Below are positions 1-9,575 of a DNA stretch of 45,503 nucleotides, piece after piece; positions within the stretch are counted from its first letter, which is position 1, and the number at the start of each line of letters is the position of its first letter. The stretch covers positions 1-45,503 of the forward strand of contig JAERSV010000026.1 of the NCBI GenBank assembly GCA_016845345.1, written 5' to 3'. The DNA is from Methanobacteriota archaeon (lineage in GTDB: Archaea; Thermoplasmatota; Poseidoniia; Poseidoniales; Thalassarchaeaceae). Both the position numbers and the translations under genes were made by a program. Under the pieces are notes generated by a model. It was not told where the DNA came from, ran no database searches, and worked only from the letters and a program-made list of their open reading frames with translations.

Positions 1-780
1 AGAAAGGAAAGCAGAAGAAAGGAATAGAGGAGCTCTATTTGAAACAGAACCAAGCCACATCCCCATGCCAGTCAATGCCAACATGCTGATAATCAGAGGT
101 AGTGAAATCGAACCATTGGCCCAATTTACCCATATTTCAGCACCAATGAATAACACCACAAGCGGTGCAAGAGTGGTTACTAAACGCGGCAATATTGTTG
201 CTCCAACCCGTTCATTCTGACGCCACTGAGATAAACCAATCATAACAAACACAGAGGCTTGAACAACCGCACCCCACTGACCTGGCATCCAGCCATCAGT
301 ACCAGAAACCCCATTGCATAAAACACCTGAATCAGGGTAATATCCGCAATAGAAAAACAAACCCCAGCGGGATAACCAAAATCCACCTAGTACAGCGAAT
401 AAATGACCAAATGATAGCACATAATCATGAACAATTGATATGGTTTGATGACGGCGATATTGCACCTCAACAAATCCGTAAGAAAATATTACCATCAAAC
501 CTGCACCAATCGCGAGATAAAGAAATTCCATATCGCTATCAAGTTCACTTGTCATGAAGCGTCCGATGGCAAAAGCGAGCGCAATCATACCACCAATTAT
601 TGAGAATAACATCCCCATTTTTGCGCCTTCAACATCTGCAAACGCGGCAATTGGTGATTCTACAGAAACACCAGGAAAATAGGTTGTCTGTTCACTCACA
701 GTTGCTTCAGTTCTTGCTTGTTGTGTGACTTTTGAAAAATCTCGAAACCTAGTTCTACCCTCTTCAGTACCTTCTGCCAT
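1..780 (-). CDS. Multi-pass membrane protein, unknown function (3' end outside the window)
   Basis: The reading frame is open from an ATG at 780 down to base 1, giving 260 codons with no stop, so the C-terminus lies beyond the window. The first ~50 residues are hydrophilic and probably cytosolic. They are followed by about six hydrophobic segments, for example around residues 54-73, 87-101 and 122-142, and an extracytosolic-looking loop with two cysteines (FFYCGYYPDSGVLCNG). I recognise no enzymatic motif. The gene is divergent from the HTH_10 regulator at 881, with 100 bp between the two starts. It is likely an integral membrane protein of unknown role; the reading frame itself is solid. Confidence 0.8.
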   Translation of the reverse strand, partial: MAEGTEEGRTRFRDFSKVTQQARTEATVSEQTTYFPGVSVESPIAAFADVEGAKMGMLFSIIGGMIALAFAIGRFMTSELDSDMEFLYLAIGAGLMVIFSYGFVEVQYRRHQTISIVHDYVLSFGHLFAVLGGFWLSRWGLFFYCGYYPDSGVLCNGVSGTDGWMPGQWGAVVQASVFVMIGLSQWRQNERVGATILPRLVTTLAPLVVLFIGAEIWVNWANGSISLPLIISMLALTGMGMWLGSVSNRAPLFLSSAFLS

Positions 781-880
781 GGAGGTCCATTATGCATGGT
801 TGCACATTAACTATCACCCGACCACCCTCTGTTTTCCAAGATAAACGAAGAATGATAGACGACGCCACGCACGCAGGCGT

Positions 881-1519
881 GTGCAGGAAGTAAGGATACG
901 CTGGTCAGCCGCGACTATCGCGAAATCAGAGTTCGCAGAACTCTTAGAAATCTGCTCAACTTTTGAGGTAGTTGCTCATTTAGATGTACAACCCGAAGGA
1001 GTACGCCAACTGACTCGTTGTGAAATGAGAAATGGTGCTGATTTTGAATCAATTAATGATGTATCTTTTCTCACCTTTGAGGGAATTTTACCCAAGCGAG
1101 GTGACGGGCCAGAAGCAATAGTTGTGATGAATCAACATCCGTTAGTAGTCTCTGCCATTGGTTTTGATGACATTGCAGTCTATCCTCCTTACTCAATATC
1201 TGATGAAGGAGTGGAAATCACTCTACGCGGGGTGCCGTCTGGAATTAGTCAATTCTTAGCCCAAGTAAACATTTTCTTGCCTCCCGACAAAGTCTCAGTT
1301 ACCACTCACGAAGATCCTAAAAACGATGCTTTAGAACTATTAGGAAAGCGACAATTAGAGGTGGTTCAACAAGCCGTTTTGTTAGGTTATTACGATGAAC
1401 CCAAAAAAATATCCATGCGAGAACTCGCAACCCACATTGGAATTGCAAGAAGTACTCTTGGAGAACACCTTCACAGGGCTGAATCAACCCTCATCAAATG
1501 GATTTCAGAAGACAATTGA
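881..1519 (+). CDS. HTH_10 (bacterioopsin-activator type) transcriptional regulator
   Basis: A 212-aa protein whose C-terminal ~55 residues (about 153-207) form a classic archaeal HTH_10 domain: LGKRQLEVVQQAVLLGYYD, then an EL-x-IGI-ARSTLGEHLHRAE recognition segment. The N-terminal ~150 residues are a probable sensory or effector domain without a motif I can name. The start is a GTG at 881. No in-frame ATG precedes it before a stop at 842, and the opening residues MQEVRIRW match MREVTIFW of the paralogue starting at 23656, which supports both starts. It is divergent from the membrane protein at 1-780 and convergent with the CD36-like gene. The regulated genes cannot be told from sequence; the neighbours are the obvious candidates. 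Confidence 0.85.
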   Translation: MQEVRIRWSAATIAKSEFAELLEICSTFEVVAHLDVQPEGVRQLTRCEMRNGADFESINDVSFLTFEGILPKRGDGPEAIVVMNQHPLVVSAIGFDDIAVYPPYSISDEGVEITLRGVPSGISQFLAQVNIFLPPDKVSVTTHEDPKNDALELLGKRQLEVVQQAVLLGYYDEPKKISMRELATHIGIARSTLGEHLHRAESTLIKWISEDN

Positions 1520-1568
1520 ATTCTAATCTCAAAATTTCTGGATTTGCAAACTTTGTTCATGATGATAA

Positions 1569-4373
1569 CTAGAAATTCCCGCCGGTTTGATTCAGTAAAT
1601 CGTCATCAACCTCTTCAGCCTTTTCTGTTTCAGGTTCGTCTTCTTGGGAACCTAGAGCAGGAGTCTCTGTCGCACCAGTTCTAACGATTCCTAAAACACC
1701 CATTAGTACTAACCCAATTGCACTGAGGTAAATTAGAGCAGTTACTTGGTCTATATAGAAAGAGTCGACATCTGTATCAAAGTTAGTCCAGTAGGTAAAT
1801 TGCTTCTGATTATCCACAATTTGAGACTGCATCAATTCAACAGTTTCAGCATCTGCACCACCGCCGGATTCAATCTTGAAAATAACTTGCATCTCATTCA
1901 TTTCAGGGCTTCGAGATGATTGCTCTTCCATTGTCCTCAAATCAACATAGAAATAACTTTCAGAAGCACCAGCAACAATAATTCTAGCAGTTGGTTGAAC
2001 CTTCAATTCAACATCACCGCCGAAATATACCGGCACTGCACCTGGGAAAATATCTAGAGCAGAACGTGAATTAATCAACTTGCCTTGAATCAATCTTTCA
2101 TTGCCATCAATGTGGCAAGTCCAAGTCTCTGTCAAAAGGCCAAGATGGTCGCTATCTGCCTGCTGCAATGGTGAGCAAATTGCATAATCACCTAAATTTA
2201 TCAAGTCACCTTCACCGGTGATAAAACCACCAGTTGTACCAACTAATGACTCATTGGTAATCACCCCAAATGACCCCTCTTCATTCTCAGGTGTACGCCA
2301 TGGGAGGTAAGGTGAACCGTCTTGTTCGAGAGTTTCTCCGGTATCGCAATTGGGGTTTTCCCCACTACAAACCTTGTACAATGTTCCACTACCTGTTGAT
2401 ACGCCATTTGGAGCATGTTGTGAGACCGAGCCAAAGTAGGTCTTGTTCGTTTCAAGAGATTGCCACCCATAAGTCAAATTTGTAGGGCTGCCTTCAAGTT
2501 GAGCCATCAAAGGGTCTCTCCACCCGAATAACCATTGGTCAACAGTATGGGAAACCCATTTGGTTGCACCGGGGTATCCTGTCGCTTCTTCACCAAACAT
2601 ACTTCCAAGTAGATTTGGAATTTGAGTATTGAACATTAATTTATGAACGAAGTATCGAAGTGCAGCAGCACTATTCTCATCGATATCATACAATTGTGAC
2701 ACCAATTCAGTATTCCACTCAAGTTCAACACCTCCATTTACTGGAACTAGGGTAATAGGATTAACAGGCAATGTGTGCCCAGTCGTTTCACCATAAAGGA
2801 ATCCAACTACAGCATCTGTTGTGAGGCCCATTGGACCATATAGAATATTATCAACTTGTGAATAATTGAGAATGACATCCTCACCTGAAACGCCATATGT
2901 GTTGCCAATAAACGAACCCCACATCCCTGCCACATTGAGGCTCGCACTTGCAAAATACCCTGTTAAAGGGTCTGGCCCAGCGAACTGTGTATAGAGATAC
3001 TCGGTTGAGTTTAATGTTCCCGAGCCGCCGTTCAAAATCATTGGGTGATCAGTATTACCAAGCAACCAGTTGCCAGCGTACTCACCTACCATAGCAACGT
3101 CGGAAATACCAATATTGTAGTCTAACATTACTGCAAATGGATTTTCAAGAGCAGTGGATAATATGAGACCAAGTCCCCACATAAGCCCACCAGAATCTGA
3201 CACTAGAATCCCGCGTGGTGTGCCATCATCCATTCCCCAAAGAAGGTCATAAAGTGAATCATGGTTTGATATTCTTGAGCCCGATACCTCGTAAAATCGG
3301 TCTTCGACTTCATTCATATCATCTGCCCAATTTGCATCTCCTCCACCATGGCTAGCGAATGATGCGCCTACAAGCGCGTACATTGCTTGGTCGCGCGCGA
3401 AGGTTTCAGCAAAGTCAGGAATTGTCTCATTTTGCATCGCTAAATAACCAAACAAAGTTGCTCTGACCATTGATGGATTATTCTCAGGATTATAAATTAA
3501 ATCTGAAACTGAATTGCCCGGTGAACCAAGTCCCATGAATACTGCAGGGCCCCACTTGCTGTCGAGCGATATTGCTACTGATGAGTCTCCCGGGTCTACC
3601 GCTTGACGGAAGGCAAATTCCAAGCCGTCAGAAAAGTTAGGGTCGGACCAAGTGTTGACGGTTGGCTCGCTGCCATTCACAAATGTTGAATTATATGCTG
3701 CTTGGATTGGAGAACTATCATTCCAAGCTGCATACGCCTGCATTGCCATCGTTTTACTCGCAACTTGCTCGTTAGAAAGGGAATCAGCCAAATCTTCCAA
3801 TGTTGAACTCAAATCATCCGCTGTTCTCTGGCTTGGAACTCCAACTTCTAGGTCGTTTTCAATCATTCCCGCAGCAAACCCTGCTTGAGTCATGCTAGCA
3901 ACAATTCCAATAAAAGTGGAAGTTGCACCAACTCTTTGAGGTTCAAATAAAATATTGAGGTTTGTTATTTCTGTATCTGATGGAGTACCCCCCGCCCAAG
4001 AATATGTCTTAACTTCTCGATAGGAAATAGTTCCTTCATCAGCATCATGTTCAACTAGAGTTCTCTCTGCAGTTATCTCGTAGACAACCGGGCCGACCTG
4101 TTCAAACTCCGGTGTAGCCATAGGATTATTTTGGATTTCATCGTAATTCGTTAGATTCCACGCGTAATAAGAGCGTTCACTACTCGAGGTTGCCCAATCC
4201 TCATTCACTTCTGAACAATCAACGTTAGCGCAAATTGAATCCTTCGTGTAGGTTTGGAAAGCAGATTGTACCGCCCCATCTACTGCACCAGTTGCCACAG
4301 TTCCAACTACTGCTACATTGAATGCGGCCAGCATCACTCCAACCACAATAAAAACCATATTTTTGTTCGACAT
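1569..4373 (-). CDS. CD36/LIMP-2-like receptor with two terminal membrane anchors
   Basis: A 934-aa protein with one hydrophobic segment at each end (about 6-28 and 877-897) and a very large extracytosolic domain between, the topology of the CD36 scavenger-receptor family. Residues ~69-145 carry the CD36 N-terminal signature: YYAWNLTNYDEI (family FYFFNVTNPEE), EQVGPVVYEITAERT (EVGPYVYREYREK), EGTISYREVKTYSW (NGTVSYREYRTFFF) and ITNLNI (VTTLNIP). The protein is about twice the usual 470-500 aa. Many N-x-S/T sites and several cysteines lie in the ectodomain; the short cytosolic tail is acidic. In animals this family binds and transfers fatty acids and lipids. The start has a good ribosome site (GGAG, 9 nt upstream). 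It is divergent from a lipid acyltransferase at 4411. The family call is strong on motifs; the ligand is inference. Confidence 0.78.
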   Translation of the reverse strand: MSNKNMVFIVVGVMLAAFNVAVVGTVATGAVDGAVQSAFQTYTKDSICANVDCSEVNEDWATSSSERSYYAWNLTNYDEIQNNPMATPEFEQVGPVVYEITAERTLVEHDADEGTISYREVKTYSWAGGTPSDTEITNLNILFEPQRVGATSTFIGIVASMTQAGFAAGMIENDLEVGVPSQRTADDLSSTLEDLADSLSNEQVASKTMAMQAYAAWNDSSPIQAAYNSTFVNGSEPTVNTWSDPNFSDGLEFAFRQAVDPGDSSVAISLDSKWGPAVFMGLGSPGNSVSDLIYNPENNPSMVRATLFGYLAMQNETIPDFAETFARDQAMYALVGASFASHGGGDANWADDMNEVEDRFYEVSGSRISNHDSLYDLLWGMDDGTPRGILVSDSGGLMWGLGLILSTALENPFAVMLDYNIGISDVAMVGEYAGNWLLGNTDHPMILNGGSGTLNSTEYLYTQFAGPDPLTGYFASASLNVAGMWGSFIGNTYGVSGEDVILNYSQVDNILYGPMGLTTDAVVGFLYGETTGHTLPVNPITLVPVNGGVELEWNTELVSQLYDIDENSAAALRYFVHKLMFNTQIPNLLGSMFGEEATGYPGATKWVSHTVDQWLFGWRDPLMAQLEGSPTNLTYGWQSLETNKTYFGSVSQHAPNGVSTGSGTLYKVCSGENPNCDTGETLEQDGSPYLPWRTPENEEGSFGVITNESLVGTTGGFITGEGDLINLGDYAICSPLQQADSDHLGLLTETWTCHIDGNERLIQGKLINSRSALDIFPGAVPVYFGGDVELKVQPTARIIVAGASESYFYVDLRTMEEQSSRSPEMNEMQVIFKIESGGGADAETVELMQSQIVDNQKQFTYWTNFDTDVDSFYIDQVTALIYLSAIGLVLMGVLGIVRTGATETPALGSQEDEPETEKAEEVDDDLLNQTGGNF

Positions 4374-4410
4374 GCCTATCTCCTAAACCGGTCTGAACCC
4401 GCTCTTTCGG

Positions 4411-6099
4411 ATGAACCTTACCTTAGTTAAAAAAACAGAATTGCAGGGAACAACATATTGGCTGAAGCCCTCAGTTGGGATTCCTAACAGGGGTGAGGAT
4501 GTGCAGAAATTGCCATTTGTTTATCGCGTAATTCGTTGGCTTTGCCGACAAATTAGCGCCTCATGGTTTCGTGAACACGGGATTGTTCATGAGGAATGCA
4601 TTCCCAAGCAAGGCGGAGTCCTCTTTGCCGCTTGGCATCCAGCCTCATTGATAGATCCATTATTGATGCTTTCATTACTTCCCGGACAAATGACTTTTGT
4701 TGCAAAACATACCTTGTTCAAAACCCCAATTTTAGGGCACTTTATGCGCGCCGCTGGCGCAAAACCGGTCTATAGAAAGCAAGATACCTCCGATGCACCT
4801 GATTCTGAAAAATCTTCAACCGGAGGTAATACAGGCCTTATTGATACTCTATCTGATGTGCTTTGTGATGGCGGTTGGTGCGCAATTTATCCCGAAGGAA
4901 TTTCACATCTAATGAGTCAACCACAAAAGACCAAAACAGGACCTGCTCGAATAATGCTGAAGGCCTTGGTAAAAGCGCGTGAAACTGGTGGAGAAGAGCC
5001 ATCTTTAGTCCCTGTTGGACTACACTATTCGGATGCAAACCGGTTCAGAGAGCGGGCTTTGGTTTCCGTACATCAGCCGATGAACTTGCCTCCACTTCCC
5101 GGTGAAGATGGAGCGGCAACCCCCAGCCAAGAATCAATTTCCGAGTTTGGGGCTGATGTCGCTGCTGAAAGAGCATGGGTAAATGCGGTAACTGAATCCC
5201 TAGGTACTGAACTGCAACGCAGTAGCCAAGGACTTGACACATGGGATGATCGCAAACTGCTTTGGCGGGCTCGTGGCTTGCTTTCAGTACATCGAAATAG
5301 AATGCTTGGAAGAAAAACAGGGGCAACATATGCAGAAGCCGTGATGGGCGCTAGACGCACCCGGGCCGCTTGGTTATGGTTATCTGAACACAAACCTGAC
5401 CAAGCGGTTAACCTAAAGTCAAGAGTAAGCAAACACGCTGAAAAAATGGAAAAATATAACCTGAAAGAACATGAATTGTATGATCGTGATAAGAGGCCAG
5501 GAACTGTTGATTTGATTTCTGCAGTATTGCAGATAATCGGTTCTTGGATTTTCATGGCCGGGCTTATCACTTGGGGGGCTTTAATCGGGTCGTGGCCACC
5601 GTATCGTATCGCTGGCCCTATTGCAACTAGAATGTCTTTGAAAGAGAATCATACTCTTGGCACTCACAAAATTGTAGTAGGCTTTGCATTACTTCCTATT
5701 TGGTGGATACTGATTTCATTCCCTGTGGCCTTCTTACTAGCAGCACCAGCTAGCCCACTATGGAATCTAAATTTGTATGGATTGTTACCTCTAATTGAGC
5801 CGTATGTGACAAAAATAAATTGGATATTATTAGCGTTCATCTTGATGCCTTTGTGGTCGGTTTCAGCTCGACTTCATCTACTCCTTTGGGCTCGCTCAGT
5901 TCGCTCGATTGGAACTCTAAAACAGTGGAAAAGGTTACGCCGTGGAGAAATTCCTTGGGATGAATTGACTCAAGAACAGAAAAGTTTGGCTGAAACACTC
6001 AATGAAATTGGACAGGGACTAGTCCTTCCCGCAGATGAAGATTGGGTTGAACCACCTACAGGAAAAGAGGATTATGAGTCGGTATATGTGCGAACATAA
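4411..6099 (+). CDS. Glycerol-3-phosphate / 1-acylglycerol-3-phosphate acyltransferase (Gpt2/Sct1-like PlsC family)
   Basis: A 562-aa protein. Residues ~60-260 form a PlsC-type acyltransferase domain. The histidine/aspartate motif reads WHPASLIDPLL (H76, D82), with five residues between H and D as in the PHANQFVDP motif of fungal Gpt2/Sct1, rather than the usual H-x4-D. The acceptor motif is YPEGISH (160-166), followed by K-rich TGPARIML. MTFVAKHTLFKTPILGHFMRAAGAKPVYR matches the block between them in that family. After a helical middle region, the C-terminal part has two to four membrane segments (about 370-400, 422-450, 465-485). Such enzymes acylate glycerol phosphate to make ester phospholipids or triacylglycerol, which is unexpected for a typical ether-lipid archaeon. 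It lies head-to-head with the CD36-like gene. Confidence 0.8.
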   Translation: MNLTLVKKTELQGTTYWLKPSVGIPNRGEDVQKLPFVYRVIRWLCRQISASWFREHGIVHEECIPKQGGVLFAAWHPASLIDPLLMLSLLPGQMTFVAKHTLFKTPILGHFMRAAGAKPVYRKQDTSDAPDSEKSSTGGNTGLIDTLSDVLCDGGWCAIYPEGISHLMSQPQKTKTGPARIMLKALVKARETGGEEPSLVPVGLHYSDANRFRERALVSVHQPMNLPPLPGEDGAATPSQESISEFGADVAAERAWVNAVTESLGTELQRSSQGLDTWDDRKLLWRARGLLSVHRNRMLGRKTGATYAEAVMGARRTRAAWLWLSEHKPDQAVNLKSRVSKHAEKMEKYNLKEHELYDRDKRPGTVDLISAVLQIIGSWIFMAGLITWGALIGSWPPYRIAGPIATRMSLKENHTLGTHKIVVGFALLPIWWILISFPVAFLLAAPASPLWNLNLYGLLPLIEPYVTKINWILLAFILMPLWSVSARLHLLLWARSVRSIGTLKQWKRLRRGEIPWDELTQEQKSLAETLNEIGQGLVLPADEDWVEPPTGKEDYESVYVRT

Positions 6100-6203
6100 A
6101 TTGGCGATTAACCACAACTAATGCATCACATAATTGAGGCGAACTATCAAAGACGGAGCCGGACTCGTCAGTATGCCTACGGAGTAGGCAATGGGCTATT
6201 GTC

Positions 6204-6782
6204 ATGTCAAATCGAAATCGTATTCCAATGTTGCCTCAAGCAGGCAAGTGTGAATGGGTTGCTTCTGTCAATGAAAAAAAGGTCACTGAATCAATTTCAA
6301 GCGATTCCATTCTGCTCGATACCTTGCGTGACCAAGTTGGCATGCTCGGAGTCAAAAGAGGATGTGACATGGGCACTTGTGGATGTTGTGCCGTTCTTGT
6401 GGATGGTGAACCAAGACTTTCTTGCCTAACCATGACAAGTGAGGTCGAAGGGTGTGAAATAACCACTGTTGAAGGGATCTCAGACGGCCACCACCTCTCA
6501 CCTATCCAAGAGACTTTTACCGCCTACGGAGGTAGTCAATGTGGTTTTTGTAGTCCTGGATTTTTAATTGTGATTACCGCACTTTTAGAAGAAAATGACA
6601 ATCCTTCTGAGGCTGAAATCAAGACTGCAATCGAAGGAAACCTCTGTCGATGTACCGGCTACCAACCGATTATTGAATCAATTCAAGCCGCTGCAGAGAT
6701 ACTCCGTAGTGGAAAATCAACCTCAAACCCAACCTCTCCACACTCAGACCCACACCCTGGTTTCATGGGAGATGACGCATAG
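6204..6782 (+). CDS. hcrC: Molybdenum hydroxylase small subunit, two [2Fe-2S] clusters (HcrC/CoxS type)
   Basis: A 192-aa protein of the xanthine oxidase family iron-sulphur subunit. The plant-type ferredoxin cluster ligands are C54, C59, C62 and C74 (GCDMGTCGCC...SC). The second cluster ligands are C113, C116, C148 and C150 (QCGFCSPG, LCRCTGYQPI). The ~35-residue tail after residue 160 is hydrophilic and not part of the fold. It passes electrons between the molybdenum centre of the large subunit at 6798 and the FAD subunit at 9572. It is the first gene of the three-gene set, 15 bp ahead of the large subunit. The hcrC symbol follows from the FAD subunit type, not from this subunit alone; it could equally be named xdhC or coxS. 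Confidence 0.9.
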   Translation: MSNRNRIPMLPQAGKCEWVASVNEKKVTESISSDSILLDTLRDQVGMLGVKRGCDMGTCGCCAVLVDGEPRLSCLTMTSEVEGCEITTVEGISDGHHLSPIQETFTAYGGSQCGFCSPGFLIVITALLEENDNPSEAEIKTAIEGNLCRCTGYQPIIESIQAAAEILRSGKSTSNPTSPHSDPHPGFMGDDA

Positions 6783-6797
6783 TCAGGTGATACTTGC

Positions 6798-9575
6798 ATG
6801 ACTGACGAAGAGGAAATGGTTGGCTATAAACAGCAACCGGGAAAATTGCCATTTTCCCGCCCAGGCAGTGGGGGAAAAGACCAATTCAGTACCTTACAAG
6901 ATGATGAAAAAATTCCTAAAAGCCAAGGCGGAAAGTTGTCTCAACCCTGGGGTATTCACCGCCACGATGAATTAGTCACTAGCACCTCTATTGGCAATAG
7001 AACACCTTTGATTGATGGGCGCTACAAAGTCACAGGACAAGCAAAATATGGAGACGATATTCGATTATCCAACGAATTAATTGGCAAAATTCTCCGTTCC
7101 CCTCATCATTTTGCTCGGATTAAATCAATCGATACCTCTGCCGCAGAAGCGTTGGATGGAGTCGTTGCAATCGCAACCGGAGTCGATGCAAGCAACGCAT
7201 TTGGAGTCCTGCCAGTCACCAAAGATGAGCACGCATTAGCAATCAGTTTAGTCCGCCATGTTGGCGATTTAGTGGCGGCGGTAGCGGCCGAAGATGAATC
7301 TACTGCGCTACAAGCGCTACAACTCATTGATGTTGAATATGAGGTATTAGACAGCATTCACGATATGAAAGATGGATTAGAAGATAGTGAAAACCCCATT
7401 CATGACAGAGGAAAATATCACATTGGTGAAGCAAATATCCAAAAACGAGTTTTCCAAGAGTTCGGAGAAGTAGAAAAAATGACCGAGAATGCACAAGCAT
7501 CTCACCATTCAAATTGGACATTTCGTGGCGTTAACCACGGCTTCACAGAACCACACGCAACCGTTGCAAATTGGGACCCAAGAGGGAGATTAACAGTCTA
7601 TACCCCACAACAAGTCCCACACTATTTGCATCGGTCACTCGCTGATGTGTTGGAAATCCCGATGCATCAAATAAATGTCTATAGAACCTTTGTAGGTGGC
7701 GGATTTGGCGGTAAGTCGGACCCATTTCCCCATGAGATGTGCGCAGCAATATTAGCACGTAAATCAGGACGGCCAGTGAGAATCACATTTGACCGGGAAG
7801 AGGTTTTCTTTGTTAATCGAGGTAGACACCCCTCACACATTGAGATGAATCTTCACGCTGATTCAAAAGGCAGACTCTGCGGTGTTGAAACTGATGCTTT
7901 GATTGACGGCGGTGCTTTCGCTTCATTTGGCCACGTCACAACTTACTACAACGGAGTTCTTCACACCGCACCTTACGAGATTGGCGCGTTCCATTACACT
8001 GGGGCGAGGGTTTGGACAAACAAACCTGCAAGTGGTGCGATGCGCGGTCATGGCGCAGTAAACTCACGCTGTGCCTTCGAAGTCGGATTAGATGACCTGT
8101 CTGACAAACTTCAGGTTGACCCAATGACTTTTCGTTTAGCAAATTTGCTACCACCTCTTAGTGCAACTATCACAGGGTTTAGAATCACTAGTACAGGGAT
8201 GAGAGAGTGCCTAGAAAAAGTACGTCAAGCATCAAGTTGGGATGAACGGTTCCGAAAACTGCCATTAGGTCATGGCATTGGAGTTGGCTGTGGATTCTTC
8301 ATTTCAGGAAGTGGATTACCGATTCATTGGGACCCAAACAAGTTCCCTCATGCCACTGTTCATTTGAAAATTGACATGGATGGTGGGGTAACAATCCATA
8401 CAGGTGCTGCCGATATTGGACAAGGTTCTGACACGGTTGTCGCTCAATCTGTGGCTGAGGTTTTGGGACTTCCATTAGACATGATTCGAGTTCGCTCACA
8501 GGAATCGGATACTTCTCCTGTCGACCTAGGTTCATATTCGAGCAGAGTGACTTTTATGAACGCAAATGCGGCAATTTCAGCGGCGATGAAAATACGTCAA
8601 GATTTGCTTGACGCAACCGCTGATATCACCGGTGCCGACCCTAAAAAACTCGTGTTAGGGGACCGTCGAATATACGACAAAAGAGATCCGGCTGTCGGTG
8701 TCTCTTATCTTGAAGCACTACACAAAGCACAGGAAGAAAGAGGAGCGCTAGTTGCATCAGGAGCGTATCGAACACCACCAATGGGCAGGGCACACAAGGG
8801 AGCCGCCGCTGGATTGGCTCCTGCTTACTCATTTTCAGCATATGTTGCCGAGGTGAAAGTGGATGTTGAAACTGGGCAAACAAGCGTAATCAATGTCTGG
8901 GCTGCACACGACTGTGGTAAAGCACTGAATCCTTTGGCAGTTGAAGGCCAGATAATTGGCAGTTGCCATATGGGATTAGGTCAAGTGCTATCTGAAGAGA
9001 TGGTGTACGGGAGAAGTGGACATCTTCTGAATGCTAATCTGTTAGATTACAAGATTCCAACCGTTCATGAAATGCCAAAGGTCTTCCCTATCATTGTTGA
9101 GAGTAATGACCCAGAAGGTCCGTTTGGAGCTAAAGAAGCAGGGGAAGGACCGCTTTTACCAATCCTACCAGCAGTTTGTAATGCGGTATACGATGCAATT
9201 GGTGTCAGAGTTGATGAATTACCAATCACACCGGACAGAATGCATAGAAACATCGAAAAATTATGCAAGTCGCAGGGTATCTCTGACCCACTAGAATTAG
9301 AAACACCAAGACTGAAACTATCCTCACTTCAAGACACACTTGCAAATCGCGCTGAAGAACATGAAAAACGGGACATTGCCCGACGCAATAATGACGATAT
9401 CGAACCGTATCATAATGGCGCTTTGTTTGGATTTACAGCCACCATACCTGCCGATGAACAATCTGATGATTGGAAGGTTTCGGTAATCCCATCTCAAGAT
9501 TATGTTGACAATCCGCGATTGGCCGGTTCCGCATGGAAACACACTGAGCGAAGACACCGAGGTGATGAAACATGA
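6798..9575 (+). CDS. hcrA: Molybdenum hydroxylase large (molybdopterin) subunit, 4-hydroxybenzoyl-CoA reductase/xanthine dehydrogenase type
   Basis: A 925-aa catalytic subunit, longer than the usual ~770. The family blocks are clear: LIDGRYKVTGQAKYGDDI near residue 74, TPQQVPHYLHRSLADVL, FVGGGFGGKSDPFPHE (molybdopterin contact), GAMRGHGAVNSRCAFE, ADIGQGSDTVVAQ, and GPFGAKEAGEGPLLPILPAV, which carries the catalytic glutamate. The active-site loop lacks the VAYRCSFR sequence of form I CO dehydrogenase, so aerobic CO oxidation is unlikely. A ~60-residue N-terminal extension, an insert around 190-235 and a ~90-residue C-terminal tail are additions to the family fold. The start has AGGTG 10 nt upstream. 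Its stop overlaps the start of the FAD subunit by 4 bp (ATGA). The substrate cannot be read from sequence; aromatic acyl-CoA or an N-heterocycle are candidates. Confidence 0.85.
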   Translation: MTDEEEMVGYKQQPGKLPFSRPGSGGKDQFSTLQDDEKIPKSQGGKLSQPWGIHRHDELVTSTSIGNRTPLIDGRYKVTGQAKYGDDIRLSNELIGKILRSPHHFARIKSIDTSAAEALDGVVAIATGVDASNAFGVLPVTKDEHALAISLVRHVGDLVAAVAAEDESTALQALQLIDVEYEVLDSIHDMKDGLEDSENPIHDRGKYHIGEANIQKRVFQEFGEVEKMTENAQASHHSNWTFRGVNHGFTEPHATVANWDPRGRLTVYTPQQVPHYLHRSLADVLEIPMHQINVYRTFVGGGFGGKSDPFPHEMCAAILARKSGRPVRITFDREEVFFVNRGRHPSHIEMNLHADSKGRLCGVETDALIDGGAFASFGHVTTYYNGVLHTAPYEIGAFHYTGARVWTNKPASGAMRGHGAVNSRCAFEVGLDDLSDKLQVDPMTFRLANLLPPLSATITGFRITSTGMRECLEKVRQASSWDERFRKLPLGHGIGVGCGFFISGSGLPIHWDPNKFPHATVHLKIDMDGGVTIHTGAADIGQGSDTVVAQSVAEVLGLPLDMIRVRSQESDTSPVDLGSYSSRVTFMNANAAISAAMKIRQDLLDATADITGADPKKLVLGDRRIYDKRDPAVGVSYLEALHKAQEERGALVASGAYRTPPMGRAHKGAAAGLAPAYSFSAYVAEVKVDVETGQTSVINVWAAHDCGKALNPLAVEGQIIGSCHMGLGQVLSEEMVYGRSGHLLNANLLDYKIPTVHEMPKVFPIIVESNDPEGPFGAKEAGEGPLLPILPAVCNAVYDAIGVRVDELPITPDRMHRNIEKLCKSQGISDPLELETPRLKLSSLQDTLANRAEEHEKRDIARRNNDDIEPYHNGALFGFTATIPADEQSDDWKVSVIPSQDYVDNPRLAGSAWKHTERRHRGDET

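Noticed and set aside
5073-5570. Antisense frame inside the acyltransferase gene
   Set aside because: It overlaps a gene with clear motifs and has no ribosome site or recognisable domain.
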